64,000 nucleotides of DNA from JBEKHT01 sp050012135 (GCA_050012135.1 JBEKHT010000005.1:1-64000), one strand, 5' to 3'. Numbered from the stretch's first letter, positions 53,592-62,838 are shown. Notes: generated by a model not told the origin, from the letters alone. Numbers and translations are program-made.

Positions 53592-54325
53592 CGATGGTCC
53601 GCACCGACAGGCTTGCGCCCAATCGCAATCATACTCTCCCCCCAGCGGAGAGGAAGGAAGATCCACCCGCTCATGGCTTGAACCCCGCCCAGCGACCCAA
53701 AGACGATTTTCTGGACGATCGCTGGGAGGACGGGAAGATAGGGGGCATCCCAGAACCCGTCGCTGAGAACCCGGAGCACCCGCACCCCGGCGACTCGATT
53801 GACCAGCTCCAACCACTCATCGGGTGGCTTCAGGGAAATGTGGGTCGGATCCCGAAACCCGATCCACCCCTCCCCTTTGAGCGGACGCAGGAGTGAGCTC
53901 AAGTTGGGGGTGGAGAGAATCAGCGTTCCTCCGGGGACCAAGACTCTGCCGAGTTCGTGCACCGCCTGATCCGGGTGAACCAAGTGTTCGACGATGTGCT
54001 TTATGATCACGACATCGAAGCTTTCTTCCCGGTAGGGGAGACACTCAGCAGAGGCCTCATTGACCCGCGTGCGAGGAGCAACTTGCCGGACCTGGCCCAA
54101 GGCCCACGGGTTTACGTCAACGGCATGAGTCTCAAAATCCCTTTCTAGCTGCCCGACCAGGTGACCCAGACCGCAACCGACCTCGAGCAGGCGCCCACCT
54201 GGGCGCCCGTAGCGCCGTGCCAGGCCGGCGTAAAAGCGATTCGACCACCAATACTGGCTCAAGCGCGCAAAAGATACCCTCTCATAAGTGTGGGTGTGAA
54301 AATAGCGTTTGTCGAAGGGAGTCAT
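53588..54325 (-). CDS. Class I SAM-dependent methyltransferase
   Basis: The 245-residue enzyme has the AdoMet loop LLEVGCGLGHLVGQLE, an acidic end of strand two in HAVDVNP, and the motifs DVVIIKHIVEHLVHP and VLVPGGTLILSTPN. These fit the UbiE/SmtA-like fold of sugar- or lipid-modifying methyltransferases. Only a weak hydrophobic patch is present near the end. It is translationally coupled to its neighbours by ATGA on both sides, so a role in modifying the cluster's glycan or lipid is likely. The substrate is unknown. Confidence 0.88.
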   Translation of the reverse strand: MTPFDKRYFHTHTYERVSFARLSQYWWSNRFYAGLARRYGRPGGRLLEVGCGLGHLVGQLERDFETHAVDVNPWALGQVRQVAPRTRVNEASAECLPYREESFDVVIIKHIVEHLVHPDQAVHELGRVLVPGGTLILSTPNLSSLLRPLKGEGWIGFRDPTHISLKPPDEWLELVNRVAGVRVLRVLSDGFWDAPYLPVLPAIVQKIVFGSLGGVQAMSGWIFLPLRWGESMIAIGRKPVGADHR

Positions 54326-55116
54326 GCTCGCGTGGCGACGTAGAAGGTGAAGGCCCCCTGGGCGGGCGGCGCTTCATGAAAATGTGGCGAGACAAGCTGC
54401 CAGGTCAGCGCCAAGTTGAACTTGGACTTCCAGAGAATCCATCTCCCGGTGAGCTTGCGGGCCACCAGGCAGGGCAGTCCCAGGTAGTGTCCCCATTCCA
54501 GCGTCCGCATCGAGGATTCCGAAAAATAGTCCCAGGAAGATTCCAGGACCAACCCGGCCCGATCCAGCCGTGCCCGCCAGCCATCGGCCTCTTCGAGGTG
54601 ATGCACCCGGGACATTCGCCGGAACCAGTCCCGATAGGAGCCGGCCGCTCCCTGCAGGCCGACAGCCGCGAGCATTCGCGCCACGGAAAGATAGGAGAGG
54701 TAGCGCGGATTGGGAACGCAGAACACGAAAGGAGCTCCGGGCTTGAGCACCCGACCGATCTCCAGGATTACCTCGTCCACCCCTGGAATGTGCTCCAGCA
54801 CCGAGTTGCTCATCGCACTGGCAAACCAAGCCGCAGGAAAAGGAATCCGCTTTCCTTCCCCTTGCACTACCAGGCGATAGGCCCCGCGCCTTTTCGCCTC
54901 AGGCAGGACCGAAAAGGATGGATCTAGTCCCACGTCGATGCGCCGGGAGAAGGCGACGGAGGCAAAATGCCCGTCTCCGCAGCCGATGTCCAGCGTGGGC
55001 TCCGGAAGCGCCAAGCCCTGGTAGTAGCGATCCTCCACGGCTCGGACGAGCGCACGGAAGTAGGGCAAGTCCCGGAGATGGTTCCAAAGCACTCGATCGT
55101 TTTCAGATGGCCTCAC
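54322..55116 (-). CDS. Class I SAM-dependent methyltransferase
   Basis: The 264-residue enzyme has LDIGCGDGHFASVAF, DVGLDPSF, a SNSVLEHIPGVDEVI motif and VLKPGAPFVFCVPNP, typical of class I methyltransferases. It is distinct from the previous one, sharing only the family motifs. It begins with GTG 55116, overlapping the GT4 gene stop as GTGA, and its stop overlaps the next methyltransferase by ATGA. Two different methyltransferases side by side suggest two separate methylation sites on the same glycan or carrier. Confidence 0.87.
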   Translation of the reverse strand: MRPSENDRVLWNHLRDLPYFRALVRAVEDRYYQGLALPEPTLDIGCGDGHFASVAFSRRIDVGLDPSFSVLPEAKRRGAYRLVVQGEGKRIPFPAAWFASAMSNSVLEHIPGVDEVILEIGRVLKPGAPFVFCVPNPRYLSYLSVARMLAAVGLQGAAGSYRDWFRRMSRVHHLEEADGWRARLDRAGLVLESSWDYFSESSMRTLEWGHYLGLPCLVARKLTGRWILWKSKFNLALTWQLVSPHFHEAPPAQGAFTFYVATRA

Positions 55117-56312
55117 TTCACCTGCCTTGAGGGGCCGACGACGTGTCGCGACCCGTGGACGGCCAGCCTACGCTGCAGTTCCAAGAAATGCAGTTCGTAC
55201 TGGGCGGCTACCGCCTCCGGCGAGTAGAGGGCCTGAAGATCCTGGCCGGACTGGCGGTAGGCTTCGGGATGGTCGAGGATCTCCAAGATGGCCTCGGCCA
55301 GGGCCCGTCCGTCTCTGGGGGGGACAATGCGGCCCATGCCTGTGCTGCGGACCGGTTGTCTCACCCCGGGCAGAGCCGAGGCCACGACCGGAATGCCGCA
55401 CATCATCGACTCAATCTGAACGAGGCCGAAGCTCTCGGTGCTGTTGATGCTGGGCAGCACCGTCACGTCACAGGCCCGAAAGAACGTTGCCATGGCTCTT
55501 GGATCCAGCGTGCCCAAGAACTTCCAATGGTTCCCAAGGCGCGCGATGATCGGAAGCAGCTTTCGTGCGTAGGCATCCTCCCCGAGCACGTTCTGATGCG
55601 GCCCGGCAAAAAGGACTCGCAGGTCCGGGTACCTCTCCATCACAGCCGGCAGGGCTTCGAGCAGGTACTCGACCCCTTTTTCGGCCGCCAGTCGGGCCGC
55701 CATCCCAATGACCCGCTGATGGTTCAGGCCGTGGCGCGACCGGAAGATTGCCACCTCCTCCTCGCTCACCTCAGCAACCTCTACGGGTGGCGGAATCACG
55801 GTTACCTTGCTCAGGTACCGGGCCAGAAAAGGGGAGTTCTCGGCATAGTCGCGGGTGTAGGCGACGATCTGATGGGCGGCACCGGCCGCAAGATGATTGG
55901 CCGCGTGAACGACTTGATTGGCGACGCGGTTGAAAACCGTGGGAGGGAGACTCAGGTCACAATGGTAGGTGAGGATGGTCGGCTTTCGGAAAAGGCGCCC
56001 GCGCAGGGCAATGCCAGGGGCATCGAACTGTGGCAGGTGGATGCTGATCGCATCGTGGGAGCTGACGAGCTGCGTGGCCCACCAACCGATAGTGGGCATG
56101 AGCACCCCTTTGCTCACCCTGGCGATCACCCAGGGGCGAATGATCTCGACGCCCTCGAGGCTCTCCTGAGCGGGAAGGCGCCGGTCGAATCTTGAGGTTA
56201 GGACCGTGACCTGGTGCCCGCGACGGGCCAGGGCTCGAGCCACGCGCTCCGTGTAGATCGTCAAACCGGAGATGTGGGGGCGGTAGTAGGTGAGGACCAT
56301 CAGGATGCGCAT
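55113..56312 (-). CDS. GT4-family glycosyltransferase
   Basis: The 399-residue GT-B enzyme opens with RILMVLTYYRPHISGLTIYTE and has the acceptor-side ARRGHQVTVLTSRFD. The donor site is in the C-terminal half, including GMAARLAAEKGVEYLLEAL, VLPSINSTESFGLVQIESM and GIPVVASALPGVR with the E-x7-E acidic pair. It works on the cytoplasmic side from a nucleotide sugar, probably building the lipid-linked precursor used by the GT-C enzymes. It lies six bases after the flippase-like gene. Confidence 0.92.
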   Translation of the reverse strand: MRILMVLTYYRPHISGLTIYTERVARALARRGHQVTVLTSRFDRRLPAQESLEGVEIIRPWVIARVSKGVLMPTIGWWATQLVSSHDAISIHLPQFDAPGIALRGRLFRKPTILTYHCDLSLPPTVFNRVANQVVHAANHLAAGAAHQIVAYTRDYAENSPFLARYLSKVTVIPPPVEVAEVSEEEVAIFRSRHGLNHQRVIGMAARLAAEKGVEYLLEALPAVMERYPDLRVLFAGPHQNVLGEDAYARKLLPIIARLGNHWKFLGTLDPRAMATFFRACDVTVLPSINSTESFGLVQIESMMCGIPVVASALPGVRQPVRSTGMGRIVPPRDGRALAEAILEILDHPEAYRQSGQDLQALYSPEAVAAQYELHFLELQRRLAVHGSRHVVGPSRQVK

Positions 56313-56318
56313 GGGAGT

Positions 56319-57428
56319 TCAGCCTCCGCCGGTCTTGTCCGGAGGCGCTTGCGTGCCCGACGCCTCGCCGGGTTGCTTCGACCCACGGATCTCCATCACG
56401 GCCGTCACCAATTCCCCAAGCGTCTGCCCCTCCTGGAGCAGACCCCAGGCCCCAAGGACAATAACCCCGATCGTATTCAGGAAGTGGATGGAAAGGGCAA
56501 AAGCCAGCGCGCGTCCCGGAGACATCCCCGCCACCGAGAGGACGCCCACCACCGCGACTTCATAAACCCCTACCGCATTGGGCGAGGAAGGGAGCATGGC
56601 TCCCAGCGCGCCTCCCGCCAGGGCAGCCAGGGCCAATTTCCAGCTCGCCCCGGGAACAAATCCTTCCAGAATGACCCAGTACTCCAGGATCCACGCAAGC
56701 CAAGCCGCCAGGATCCCTGCCACGGCCGGGACCGCCACACCCCACTGGCCCACGACCTGGATGCCCGCTAGAAACTCGTCCAAGCGGACCACCCAAGGTT
56801 CCAGCCACGCCACCCTCCCTAGCCCTCTCCGCGCCGCCTTCACGATCCCGGCCCGCGTGACGGCCAGGGCAAAAAGAGCCAGGGTGCCCAGGACGGCCAG
56901 AGCCAAGGTGACCTCCAGGGCTCGACTGACCCAGGAGGCACCGGCGAAAAGCGCGATCGCGGACAAACCGAGGAGCCCCGTAACCAGCAGATCAACGACC
57001 CGCTCGACGACCACGGCGGAGAGTGCCGAGCTTGCGGAGAGAGGCGACACCCCCGCCTTGGGCAGCCCCGCCAAAACGGCCCGGCCTAGATCTCCAAGGC
57101 GCAAGGGCAAGAGGCTGTTGAGGAGATAGCTCACATTGAGTACGGAGAACGATCGCGATAGGCCCAGCTTTTGACCCACGAGGTACCGCCAACCCATCGC
57201 GCGTGCCAGCTGGGCTAGGGCCATCAGGACCAGGGCCGGGACGATGACCCAGGGACCGGCACTGGCCCAAGCGCTCCAGACCTCCTTCCAGCTCACAACG
57301 CGCAGGAGGATGACAATCGCCAGAATACTCAGCAACAGGCCAGGCCACCAGGTAATCGACGATCTGAGCCATGCGATCGCCCGCGTTATGGCTGTCTTCC
57401 CGTTCTTGTCCAGAGCTCGAGATTTCAC
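56319..57428 (-). CDS. Flippase-like / LPG-synthase-type membrane protein (UPF0104)
   Basis: The 369-residue protein has about eight hydrophobic helices with the family stretches RLGDLGRAVLAGLPK, SSALSAVVVERVVDLL and LPSSPNAVGVYEVAVVG. It belongs to the lysylphosphatidylglycerol-synthetase transmembrane family, whose stand-alone members are thought to move lipids or lipid-linked sugars. It is the first gene of the glycosylation cluster and starts at GTG 57428, eight bases after lepA. Lipid-linked sugar export is a fitting but unproven role. Confidence 0.87.
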   Translation of the reverse strand: MKSRALDKNGKTAITRAIAWLRSSITWWPGLLLSILAIVILLRVVSWKEVWSAWASAGPWVIVPALVLMALAQLARAMGWRYLVGQKLGLSRSFSVLNVSYLLNSLLPLRLGDLGRAVLAGLPKAGVSPLSASSALSAVVVERVVDLLVTGLLGLSAIALFAGASWVSRALEVTLALAVLGTLALFALAVTRAGIVKAARRGLGRVAWLEPWVVRLDEFLAGIQVVGQWGVAVPAVAGILAAWLAWILEYWVILEGFVPGASWKLALAALAGGALGAMLPSSPNAVGVYEVAVVGVLSVAGMSPGRALAFALSIHFLNTIGVIVLGAWGLLQEGQTLGELVTAVMEIRGSKQPGEASGTQAPPDKTGGG

Positions 57429-57436
57429 GGCCGCAG

Positions 57437-59254
57437 CTATTCGGTTTCTATTCGAAGGACCGCCATAAAGGCTTCTTGCGGGATTTCCACTCGCCCGACC
57501 TTCTTCATGCGGCGCTTGCCGCGCTTCTGTTTCTCAAGCAGTTTCTTTTTGCGGGTGATGTCACCCCCGTAGCATTTTGCCAGCACATCCTTGCGCAGCG
57601 GCTTGACATTCGCCCGCGAGATTACTTTCCCCCCCGCGGCGGCTTGGATCGGAACCGCGTACAACTGCCGAGGGATCAGCTCTTTGAGCTTGGAGACGAG
57701 CGCCTGGCCTCGGCGATAGGCTTCATCGCGGTGAACAATTGAGGCCAGGGCATCCACGGCCTCCTCATTGATCAATACGTCCAGACGCACCAAGTCTTCG
57801 GAGCGGTATTCGAGGAAGTGATAGTCGAGCGAGGCATACCCGCGGGTGCGCGACTTGAGTTGGTCATAAAAGTCGATAATCAACTCGGCCAGGGGAATCT
57901 CGAAAGTCATCTGGATGCGCCCGGGGGAAGGGTAGTCCTGAGCGCGAAAGACGGCCCGGTGCTTGTTCGCCAGATCCATCACGGTCCCATAGTATGCCTC
58001 GGGGGTGAAGATCTGGATTTGCATCCATGGTTCGCGAATCTCCTCAACCTCCGCTTCCTCGGGCAAATCCACGGGGGAAGAAACGTGCAGGATTTCCCCG
58101 TCCCGCCGCAGGACCTCGTATTGGACGGAGGGTGCGGTGGCAATCACCTCCAGATCATATTCACGCTCCAGCCGCTCCTGGATGATCTCCATGTGGAACA
58201 GGCCCAGGAAACCGCAGCGAAAGCCATAGTTCAGGGCCTGGGAGGTTTCCGGCTCGAACACAAGCGAGGCATCATTGAGCTGAAGTTTGTCCAGAGCATC
58301 CTTGAGGCTGGCGTAGTCCTCCCCCAGCACTGGGTAGATCCCCGCGAAAACCATGGGCTTGACCTGGCGGTAGCCGGGCAACCGTTCTGCCGCTGGCTGG
58401 GAGGCAGAGGTGAGGGTGTCGCCCACCCGGCATTCGCGGACTGTTTTCAGCCCGGTTGCCACATAACCCACCTCCCCTGCGCCCAGAGCCGGCCCGGCGT
58501 GCATCTCCGGGGCGAAGTAGCCAACCTCAATGGGCTCAAACCGCGCTCCCGTGGCCATGGCTATGTAGGGCTGGCCGATCCCAAGAAGACCTTCGCGGAC
58601 ACGCAGGTAGGCGACAACCCCCTTGTAAGCGTCGTAATGCGAGTCGAAGATCAGAGCCCGCAAACGGCCCTCGATCGCTCCCGAGGGCGGCGGCACATGG
58701 GCGATGATTTCTTCCAGCACCTCCTCGATGTTCTGCCCGAGTTTGGCGGATATTCGCACCACGGATTCTTCGGTGACCCCCAGCAGCGCCGAAACTTCCT
58801 CGCTTACCTCCTGAGTTCTCGCCGAGGGCAAGTCAATTTTGTTCACGACCGGGATGATCTCCAGGTCTGCGTCCAAGGCCATGTACAGGTTGGCCAGAGT
58901 CTGGGCCTCGATCCCCTGAGAGGCATCCACGACCAGGACCGCACCCTCACAGGCCGCCAACGCCCGGCTGACTTCATAGGCGAAGTCCACATGGCCAGGA
59001 GTATCGATCAGATTGAGCTCGTAGGTCTGGCCGTCCCGAGCAATGTAGCTCATGCGCACGGCGGAGGCCTTGATGGTCACCCCGCGCTCCCGCTCCAGAT
59101 CCATACTGTCAAGCACCTGGTCCATCATCTCTCGATCCGGCACGGTCCCCGTGCGTTGGAGCAGCCGGTCGGCGAGCGTGGATTTGCCGTGGTCCACGTG
59201 AGCGATGATACAGAAATTCCGGATATGCGAGGTGTCCATTCCAGGGGCCAGCAT
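57437..59254 (-). CDS. lepA: Elongation factor 4 (LepA)
   Basis: This 605-residue ribosome-associated GTPase shows FCIIAHVDHGKSTLADRL (G1), RERGVTIKA (G2), DTPGHVDF (G3) and NKIDL (G4). The family-specific C-terminal domain follows, including KVISRANVKPLRKDVLAKCYGG and KKLLEKQKRGKRRMKK. I chose ATG 59254 because a GGGAGGG ribosome site is four bases upstream. That site is locked in the arm of a strong hairpin. The glycosylation cluster follows after eight bases, so transcripts may run through. Confidence 0.96.
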   Translation of the reverse strand: MLAPGMDTSHIRNFCIIAHVDHGKSTLADRLLQRTGTVPDREMMDQVLDSMDLERERGVTIKASAVRMSYIARDGQTYELNLIDTPGHVDFAYEVSRALAACEGAVLVVDASQGIEAQTLANLYMALDADLEIIPVVNKIDLPSARTQEVSEEVSALLGVTEESVVRISAKLGQNIEEVLEEIIAHVPPPSGAIEGRLRALIFDSHYDAYKGVVAYLRVREGLLGIGQPYIAMATGARFEPIEVGYFAPEMHAGPALGAGEVGYVATGLKTVRECRVGDTLTSASQPAAERLPGYRQVKPMVFAGIYPVLGEDYASLKDALDKLQLNDASLVFEPETSQALNYGFRCGFLGLFHMEIIQERLEREYDLEVIATAPSVQYEVLRRDGEILHVSSPVDLPEEAEVEEIREPWMQIQIFTPEAYYGTVMDLANKHRAVFRAQDYPSPGRIQMTFEIPLAELIIDFYDQLKSRTRGYASLDYHFLEYRSEDLVRLDVLINEEAVDALASIVHRDEAYRRGQALVSKLKELIPRQLYAVPIQAAAGGKVISRANVKPLRKDVLAKCYGGDITRKKKLLEKQKRGKRRMKKVGRVEIPQEAFMAVLRIETE

Positions 59255-59258
59255 GCGA

Positions 59259-59281
59259 CCCTCCCGCAGCGGGCGGGAGGG
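59259..59281 (-). promoter_or_regulatory. Hairpin sequestering the lepA ribosome-binding site
   Basis: On the minus strand, CCCTCCCGC (59273-59281) pairs perfectly with GCGGGAGGG (59259-59267) across a CCGCT loop. The 3' arm contains the Shine-Dalgarno sequence and ends four bases before the ATG, so the fold would hide the site. A TATACT -10-like box lies about 15 bases further upstream. Confidence 0.6.
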
Positions 59282-59319
59282 TATCCGATCCCATTAGTAT
59301 ACCCTAATCGTTCCCGCCC

Positions 59320-60099
59320 TCACCGCGTGGGGACGGCCTGATCCAGCAGCGTCTCCAAGGGAATGCCGCTGGGTTCCCGCCTTAGCCAGAGCAGGAACTC
59401 GCGGTTGCCGGCCGGCCCGACCAGAGGGGAGAGGAGCAGACCATGGGCGATCAAACCGAGCGAGCCGGCCGCGCGGGCGACTTCTGCAATCGCGCGCCGA
59501 TGAACCTGTGGATCCCGGACGACCCCCCCCCGTCCCACTTCCCGGCGGCCCGCCTCAAACTGAGGCTTGACCAGGACCACAATCTCCCCATGCGCGTCGA
59601 GCCAGACCACCATGGCTGGCAGAAGCAGGCGCAACGAAATGAACGAGGCATCCGCGGTGGCCAGTCCGACCGGCTCAGGGAGCGACTTCAGATAGCGGGC
59701 ATTGACCCCCTCCAGGACCACAACCCGTGGATCATTGCGCAGTTTCCAGTCGAGGATTCCCCGCCCGACATCGATCGCGTAGACTCGACCGGCTTCATGC
59801 TGAAGCAGACAGTCGGTGAATCCGCCCGTGGAAGAGCCGACATCCGCGCAGGTCTTCCCTTTCACGATGACCGGAAACATTTGTAGTGCGGCCTCGAGTT
59901 TCTCCCCTCCCCGAGAGACAAAGCGGAGCTTTCCAGCTAGCTCCACGAGACTCTCCGGATCCACCGCCCTTCCGGGCTGGTCACAGGCCTCTCCATTGAG
60001 CCGGACGCGGCCCTCGCGGATCAGCAACTGTGCCTGGGCACGCGAGCCGGCCAACCCTCGCTCGTGGACTAGAAGATCAAGGCGAACTTTCTTGGCCAT
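59320..60099 (-). CDS. tlyA: TlyA-type rRNA (cytidine-2'-O)-methyltransferase
   Basis: The 259-residue protein has an N-terminal S4 RNA-binding domain (residues 3-65, KVRLDLLVHERGLAGSRAQA) and an FtsJ-like methyltransferase domain with FVSRGGEKLEAAL, CADVGSSTGGFTDCLL and YAIDVGRGILDWKL. Family members methylate 16S and 23S rRNA and set capreomycin sensitivity. The start is ATG 60099, which gives the normal N-terminus, and upstream codons in the frame look non-coding. It lies 65 bases before lepA. Confidence 0.93.
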   Translation of the reverse strand: MAKKVRLDLLVHERGLAGSRAQAQLLIREGRVRLNGEACDQPGRAVDPESLVELAGKLRFVSRGGEKLEAALQMFPVIVKGKTCADVGSSTGGFTDCLLQHEAGRVYAIDVGRGILDWKLRNDPRVVVLEGVNARYLKSLPEPVGLATADASFISLRLLLPAMVVWLDAHGEIVVLVKPQFEAGRREVGRGGVVRDPQVHRRAIAEVARAAGSLGLIAHGLLLSPLVGPAGNREFLLWLRREPSGIPLETLLDQAVPTR

Positions 60100-60469
60100 A
60101 CTTTTGCGGCACCCCGGGTGAAATAGCCGAGGAAAGCTGACGCTTTCCGGTACCGGCTTTCCGAAAAGGAGCCGCAGGGGATCTCCCACAAGGGGACCGA
60201 CTTGCTTCTGCGCGCTCCCCTGGCTGCCGTCGCGGGGATGGAGACTCCTCGCTGAAGTGTACTCCCCGATCTCAACTTGCCCGTGGCTGGCCGCCTTCCG
60301 CAGGCGTCATGGCCGGCTCGGGTCAGGAACCCAAGCGCTTTCTCAGGTGTTATACTTGGCAAATCGCGTCCAGGTCGTCCAACATGCCGACCTGCAGGTT
60401 TGGAAGTCCATCCATGGCGGATCCCTCTTCCCCGGTCACCGCCGCAAACATGGAGAGGTCGGAGGCCCA
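60100..60469. other. 370-base divergent intergenic region (tlyA / fabF)
   Basis: No coding frame is convincing. It carries a possible fabF promoter at 60348-60356. No fatty-acid operator could be recognised by eye. Confidence 0.5.
60348..60356 (+). promoter_or_regulatory. Extended -10 promoter for fabF
   Basis: TGTTATACT fits TGn followed by a TATAAT-like hexamer, 114 bases before the fabF start. The -35 region is poor. Confidence 0.4.
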
Positions 60470-61729
60470 GTGCGATCCCGCGTCGTGATCACCGGTTTTG
60501 GGTGCATAACCCCTCTCGGCAACGATGTACCAACCACTTGGACCAATGCGACCCAGGGCCGGTCGGGTGTCGGGCCCATCACGCTCTTCGATGCCAGCGA
60601 ACTGGAGAGCCGGTTCGCAGCGGAGGTCAAGGGTTTCGACCCCATTGCGCTCTTTGGCCGGAAAGAGGCCCGGCGCCTGGATCGCTACAGCCAGTTCGCC
60701 CTGGCCGCGGCCGAGCAGGCGGTAGAGTCCGCCCAGTTGCGCATCGACGACAGCAACCGGGCCCGGGTTGGCGTTCTGGTAGGCACGGGCATTGGAGGGG
60801 TTGGAACGCTGCTGGAAGGCGCCGAAGTCTTGGCCAAGCACGGGCCACGGCGGGTGAGCGCCTTTCTGGTCCCCCTCATGTTGCCGGACAGTGCCGGAGC
60901 CCAAATCGCCATTCATTTTGGGATGAGAGGCCCAAATCTCGCAGTCGTTTCAGCTTGTGCCACAGGTTCAAGTGCCATTGGTGAAGCCGCCGAGGTGATC
61001 CGGCGAGGGGCCGCGGACGTGATGGTTGCCGGCGGAGCCGAGGCAGGGATCGTCAAGTTGGCCATCGCAGGGTTCCTGACCATGGGCGCTCTCTCCCGAA
61101 GAAACGACGCTCCGGAAAAAGCCTCCCGCCCTTTTGACCTTCATCGCGACGGGTTTGTGGCTGGGGAAGGCGCGGGGATCCTCGTCCTGGAGTCGCTCGA
61201 TCACGCCTTCCGGCGCGGAGCCAGGATCCTCGCCGAGGTGAAAGGCTACGGGATCAACAACGATGCCTACCACATCTCGGCTCCTCGCGAGGACGGTGCC
61301 GGAGCGGCGGAGTGCCTCCGGCTCGCGCTGAAGGATGCAGGGCTTGCCCGAGAGGACATCGACTACATCAATGCACACGGGACGAGCACCCTGCTCAACG
61401 ACCGGAGCGAAACCGCGGCCATCAAGGAAGTGTTCGAAGAACGAGCGTATGACATCCCCGTCTCCTCGACCAAGTCGATGACCGGACACTTGCTGGGCGC
61501 GGCCGGGGGATTGGAGGCGATCTTTTCAGTCCTGGCTATCCGTGACGGCGTCTTGCCTCCGACGATAAATTATGAAACCGCGGATCCGGAGTGCGATCTG
61601 GACTACGTACCCAATCAATCTCGCCGGAAGAGGATCCGCCATGTCATGTCGAATTCCTTCGGGTTTGGCGGGCATAACGCCTGTCTGGTTTTCGGCCCGC
61701 CCCCCGGAGAGAGTGAGACCTCAGAATGA
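60470..61729 (+). CDS. fabF: Beta-ketoacyl-ACP synthase II
   Basis: The 419-residue condensing enzyme extends acyl-ACP with malonyl-ACP in fatty-acid synthesis. The catalytic cysteine is in VVSACATGSSAIGEA and the two histidines are in NAHGTSTLLND and STKSMTGHLLGAAGG. The start is GTG 60470 with a GGAGG site five bases upstream, and sequence before it is not family-like. It overlaps fabH by ATGA. The order fabF-fabH puts chain extension and initiation in one operon. Confidence 0.93.
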   Translation: MRSRVVITGFGCITPLGNDVPTTWTNATQGRSGVGPITLFDASELESRFAAEVKGFDPIALFGRKEARRLDRYSQFALAAAEQAVESAQLRIDDSNRARVGVLVGTGIGGVGTLLEGAEVLAKHGPRRVSAFLVPLMLPDSAGAQIAIHFGMRGPNLAVVSACATGSSAIGEAAEVIRRGAADVMVAGGAEAGIVKLAIAGFLTMGALSRRNDAPEKASRPFDLHRDGFVAGEGAGILVLESLDHAFRRGARILAEVKGYGINNDAYHISAPREDGAGAAECLRLALKDAGLAREDIDYINAHGTSTLLNDRSETAAIKEVFEERAYDIPVSSTKSMTGHLLGAAGGLEAIFSVLAIRDGVLPPTINYETADPECDLDYVPNQSRRKRIRHVMSNSFGFGGHNACLVFGPPPGESETSE

Positions 61730-62838
61730 CCCGCTACGCGCACATTGTCGGCTGGGGCATGAGTGTCCCCAGCCGGGTTCTCACCAACTCCGACCTGGCT
61801 CAGATGGTCGATACTTCCGAGGAATGGATCCTCTCGCGCACCGGCATTCGCGAGCGCCACATTGCAGAACCCCATCAAACGACCGCAAGCCTGGCGACCG
61901 ATGCCGCTCGACAGGCCTTGGCACTGGCCGGTCTCACCCCTCTCCAAATTGACCTCATCATTGTCGCCACCTCTTCGCCAGAGCACATTTTCCCCGCCAC
62001 CGCTTGCCTAGTCCAGGATCGACTGGGCGCGACGCATGCGGGTGCCTTCGATCTATCGGCCGCGTGCACGGGATTCATCTATGCCCTAGCCGTTGCCACC
62101 CAGATGATCGCCACCGGAGGCCACGATCGCGTCCTGGTCATTGGGGCGGAAACCCTCTCCCGAATTGTGAACTGGCAGGACCGGGCCACCTGCGTTCTCT
62201 TCGGGGACGGGGCGGGCGCTTTCGTGCTGCAAGGCAGTACGGAAGAGGGTGGACTGCTGGCCCATACGATGCACTCGGATGGATCTGGGGCCGACCTGCT
62301 CTCCCTCCCCGGCGGCGGGAGCCGCTTCCCAACGAGCAAGGAGACGATTGAAAAGGGGCTCCACTATGTGTCGATGAACGGCCCCGAGGTCTACCGATTT
62401 GCGACACGCGTGATGGCCTCCGCCACAAGAGAAGTCGCTCGAAAGGCCGGCATTCGCCTGCGAGATATCGATCGGATCGTCCCTCACCAGGCAAACTTGC
62501 GCATCATCGAAATGGCAGCCAAGAGCCTGGATCTACCTTTGGAGCGGTTCATCGTGAACGTCGACCGATATGGCAATACGTCGACCGCCTCCATCCCGAT
62601 CGCCGTTTGCGAGGCTGTGGAAGCCGGGAAAATCCAGCCTGGCAACCGCGTTGTGCTGGTGGGATTTGGCGCCGGCCTCACCTGGGGATCTGCCATGATC
62701 GAGTGGGTCGTCGCCGGCAGGGCTCAACCGGCCCCATGGTGGCGCTCCGGATTCTTCATTTTCCGCATTTTGGCCGTGTTGCGATCCTGGCTGCTCCGGG
62801 CACAGCGGCGAGTCGAGTCCTTCTTCTGGCGTGATTGA
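61726..62838 (+). CDS. fabH: Beta-ketoacyl-ACP synthase III with a C-terminal extension
   Basis: The 370-residue enzyme starts fatty-acid chains from acyl-CoA. The Cys-His-Asn triad is seen in DLSAACTGFIYAL, VPHQANLRII and VDRYGNTSTASIP. The fold should end at FGAGLTWGSAMIEWV, but about 38 residues follow, rich in tryptophan, phenylalanine, leucine and arginine (WWRSGFFIFRILAVL then RSWLLRAQRRVE). This could be an amphipathic membrane-binding helix. It overlaps fabF by ATGA, so both are made together. Confidence 0.92.
   Translation: MTRYAHIVGWGMSVPSRVLTNSDLAQMVDTSEEWILSRTGIRERHIAEPHQTTASLATDAARQALALAGLTPLQIDLIIVATSSPEHIFPATACLVQDRLGATHAGAFDLSAACTGFIYALAVATQMIATGGHDRVLVIGAETLSRIVNWQDRATCVLFGDGAGAFVLQGSTEEGGLLAHTMHSDGSGADLLSLPGGGSRFPTSKETIEKGLHYVSMNGPEVYRFATRVMASATREVARKAGIRLRDIDRIVPHQANLRIIEMAAKSLDLPLERFIVNVDRYGNTSTASIPIAVCEAVEAGKIQPGNRVVLVGFGAGLTWGSAMIEWVVAGRAQPAPWWRSGFFIFRILAVLRSWLLRAQRRVESFFWRD

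Noticed and set aside
57818..59341. Long plus-strand open frame of 507 codons
   Set aside because: It is antisense to lepA, whose motifs are complete. The antisense translation shows no domain and is a by-product of high GC.
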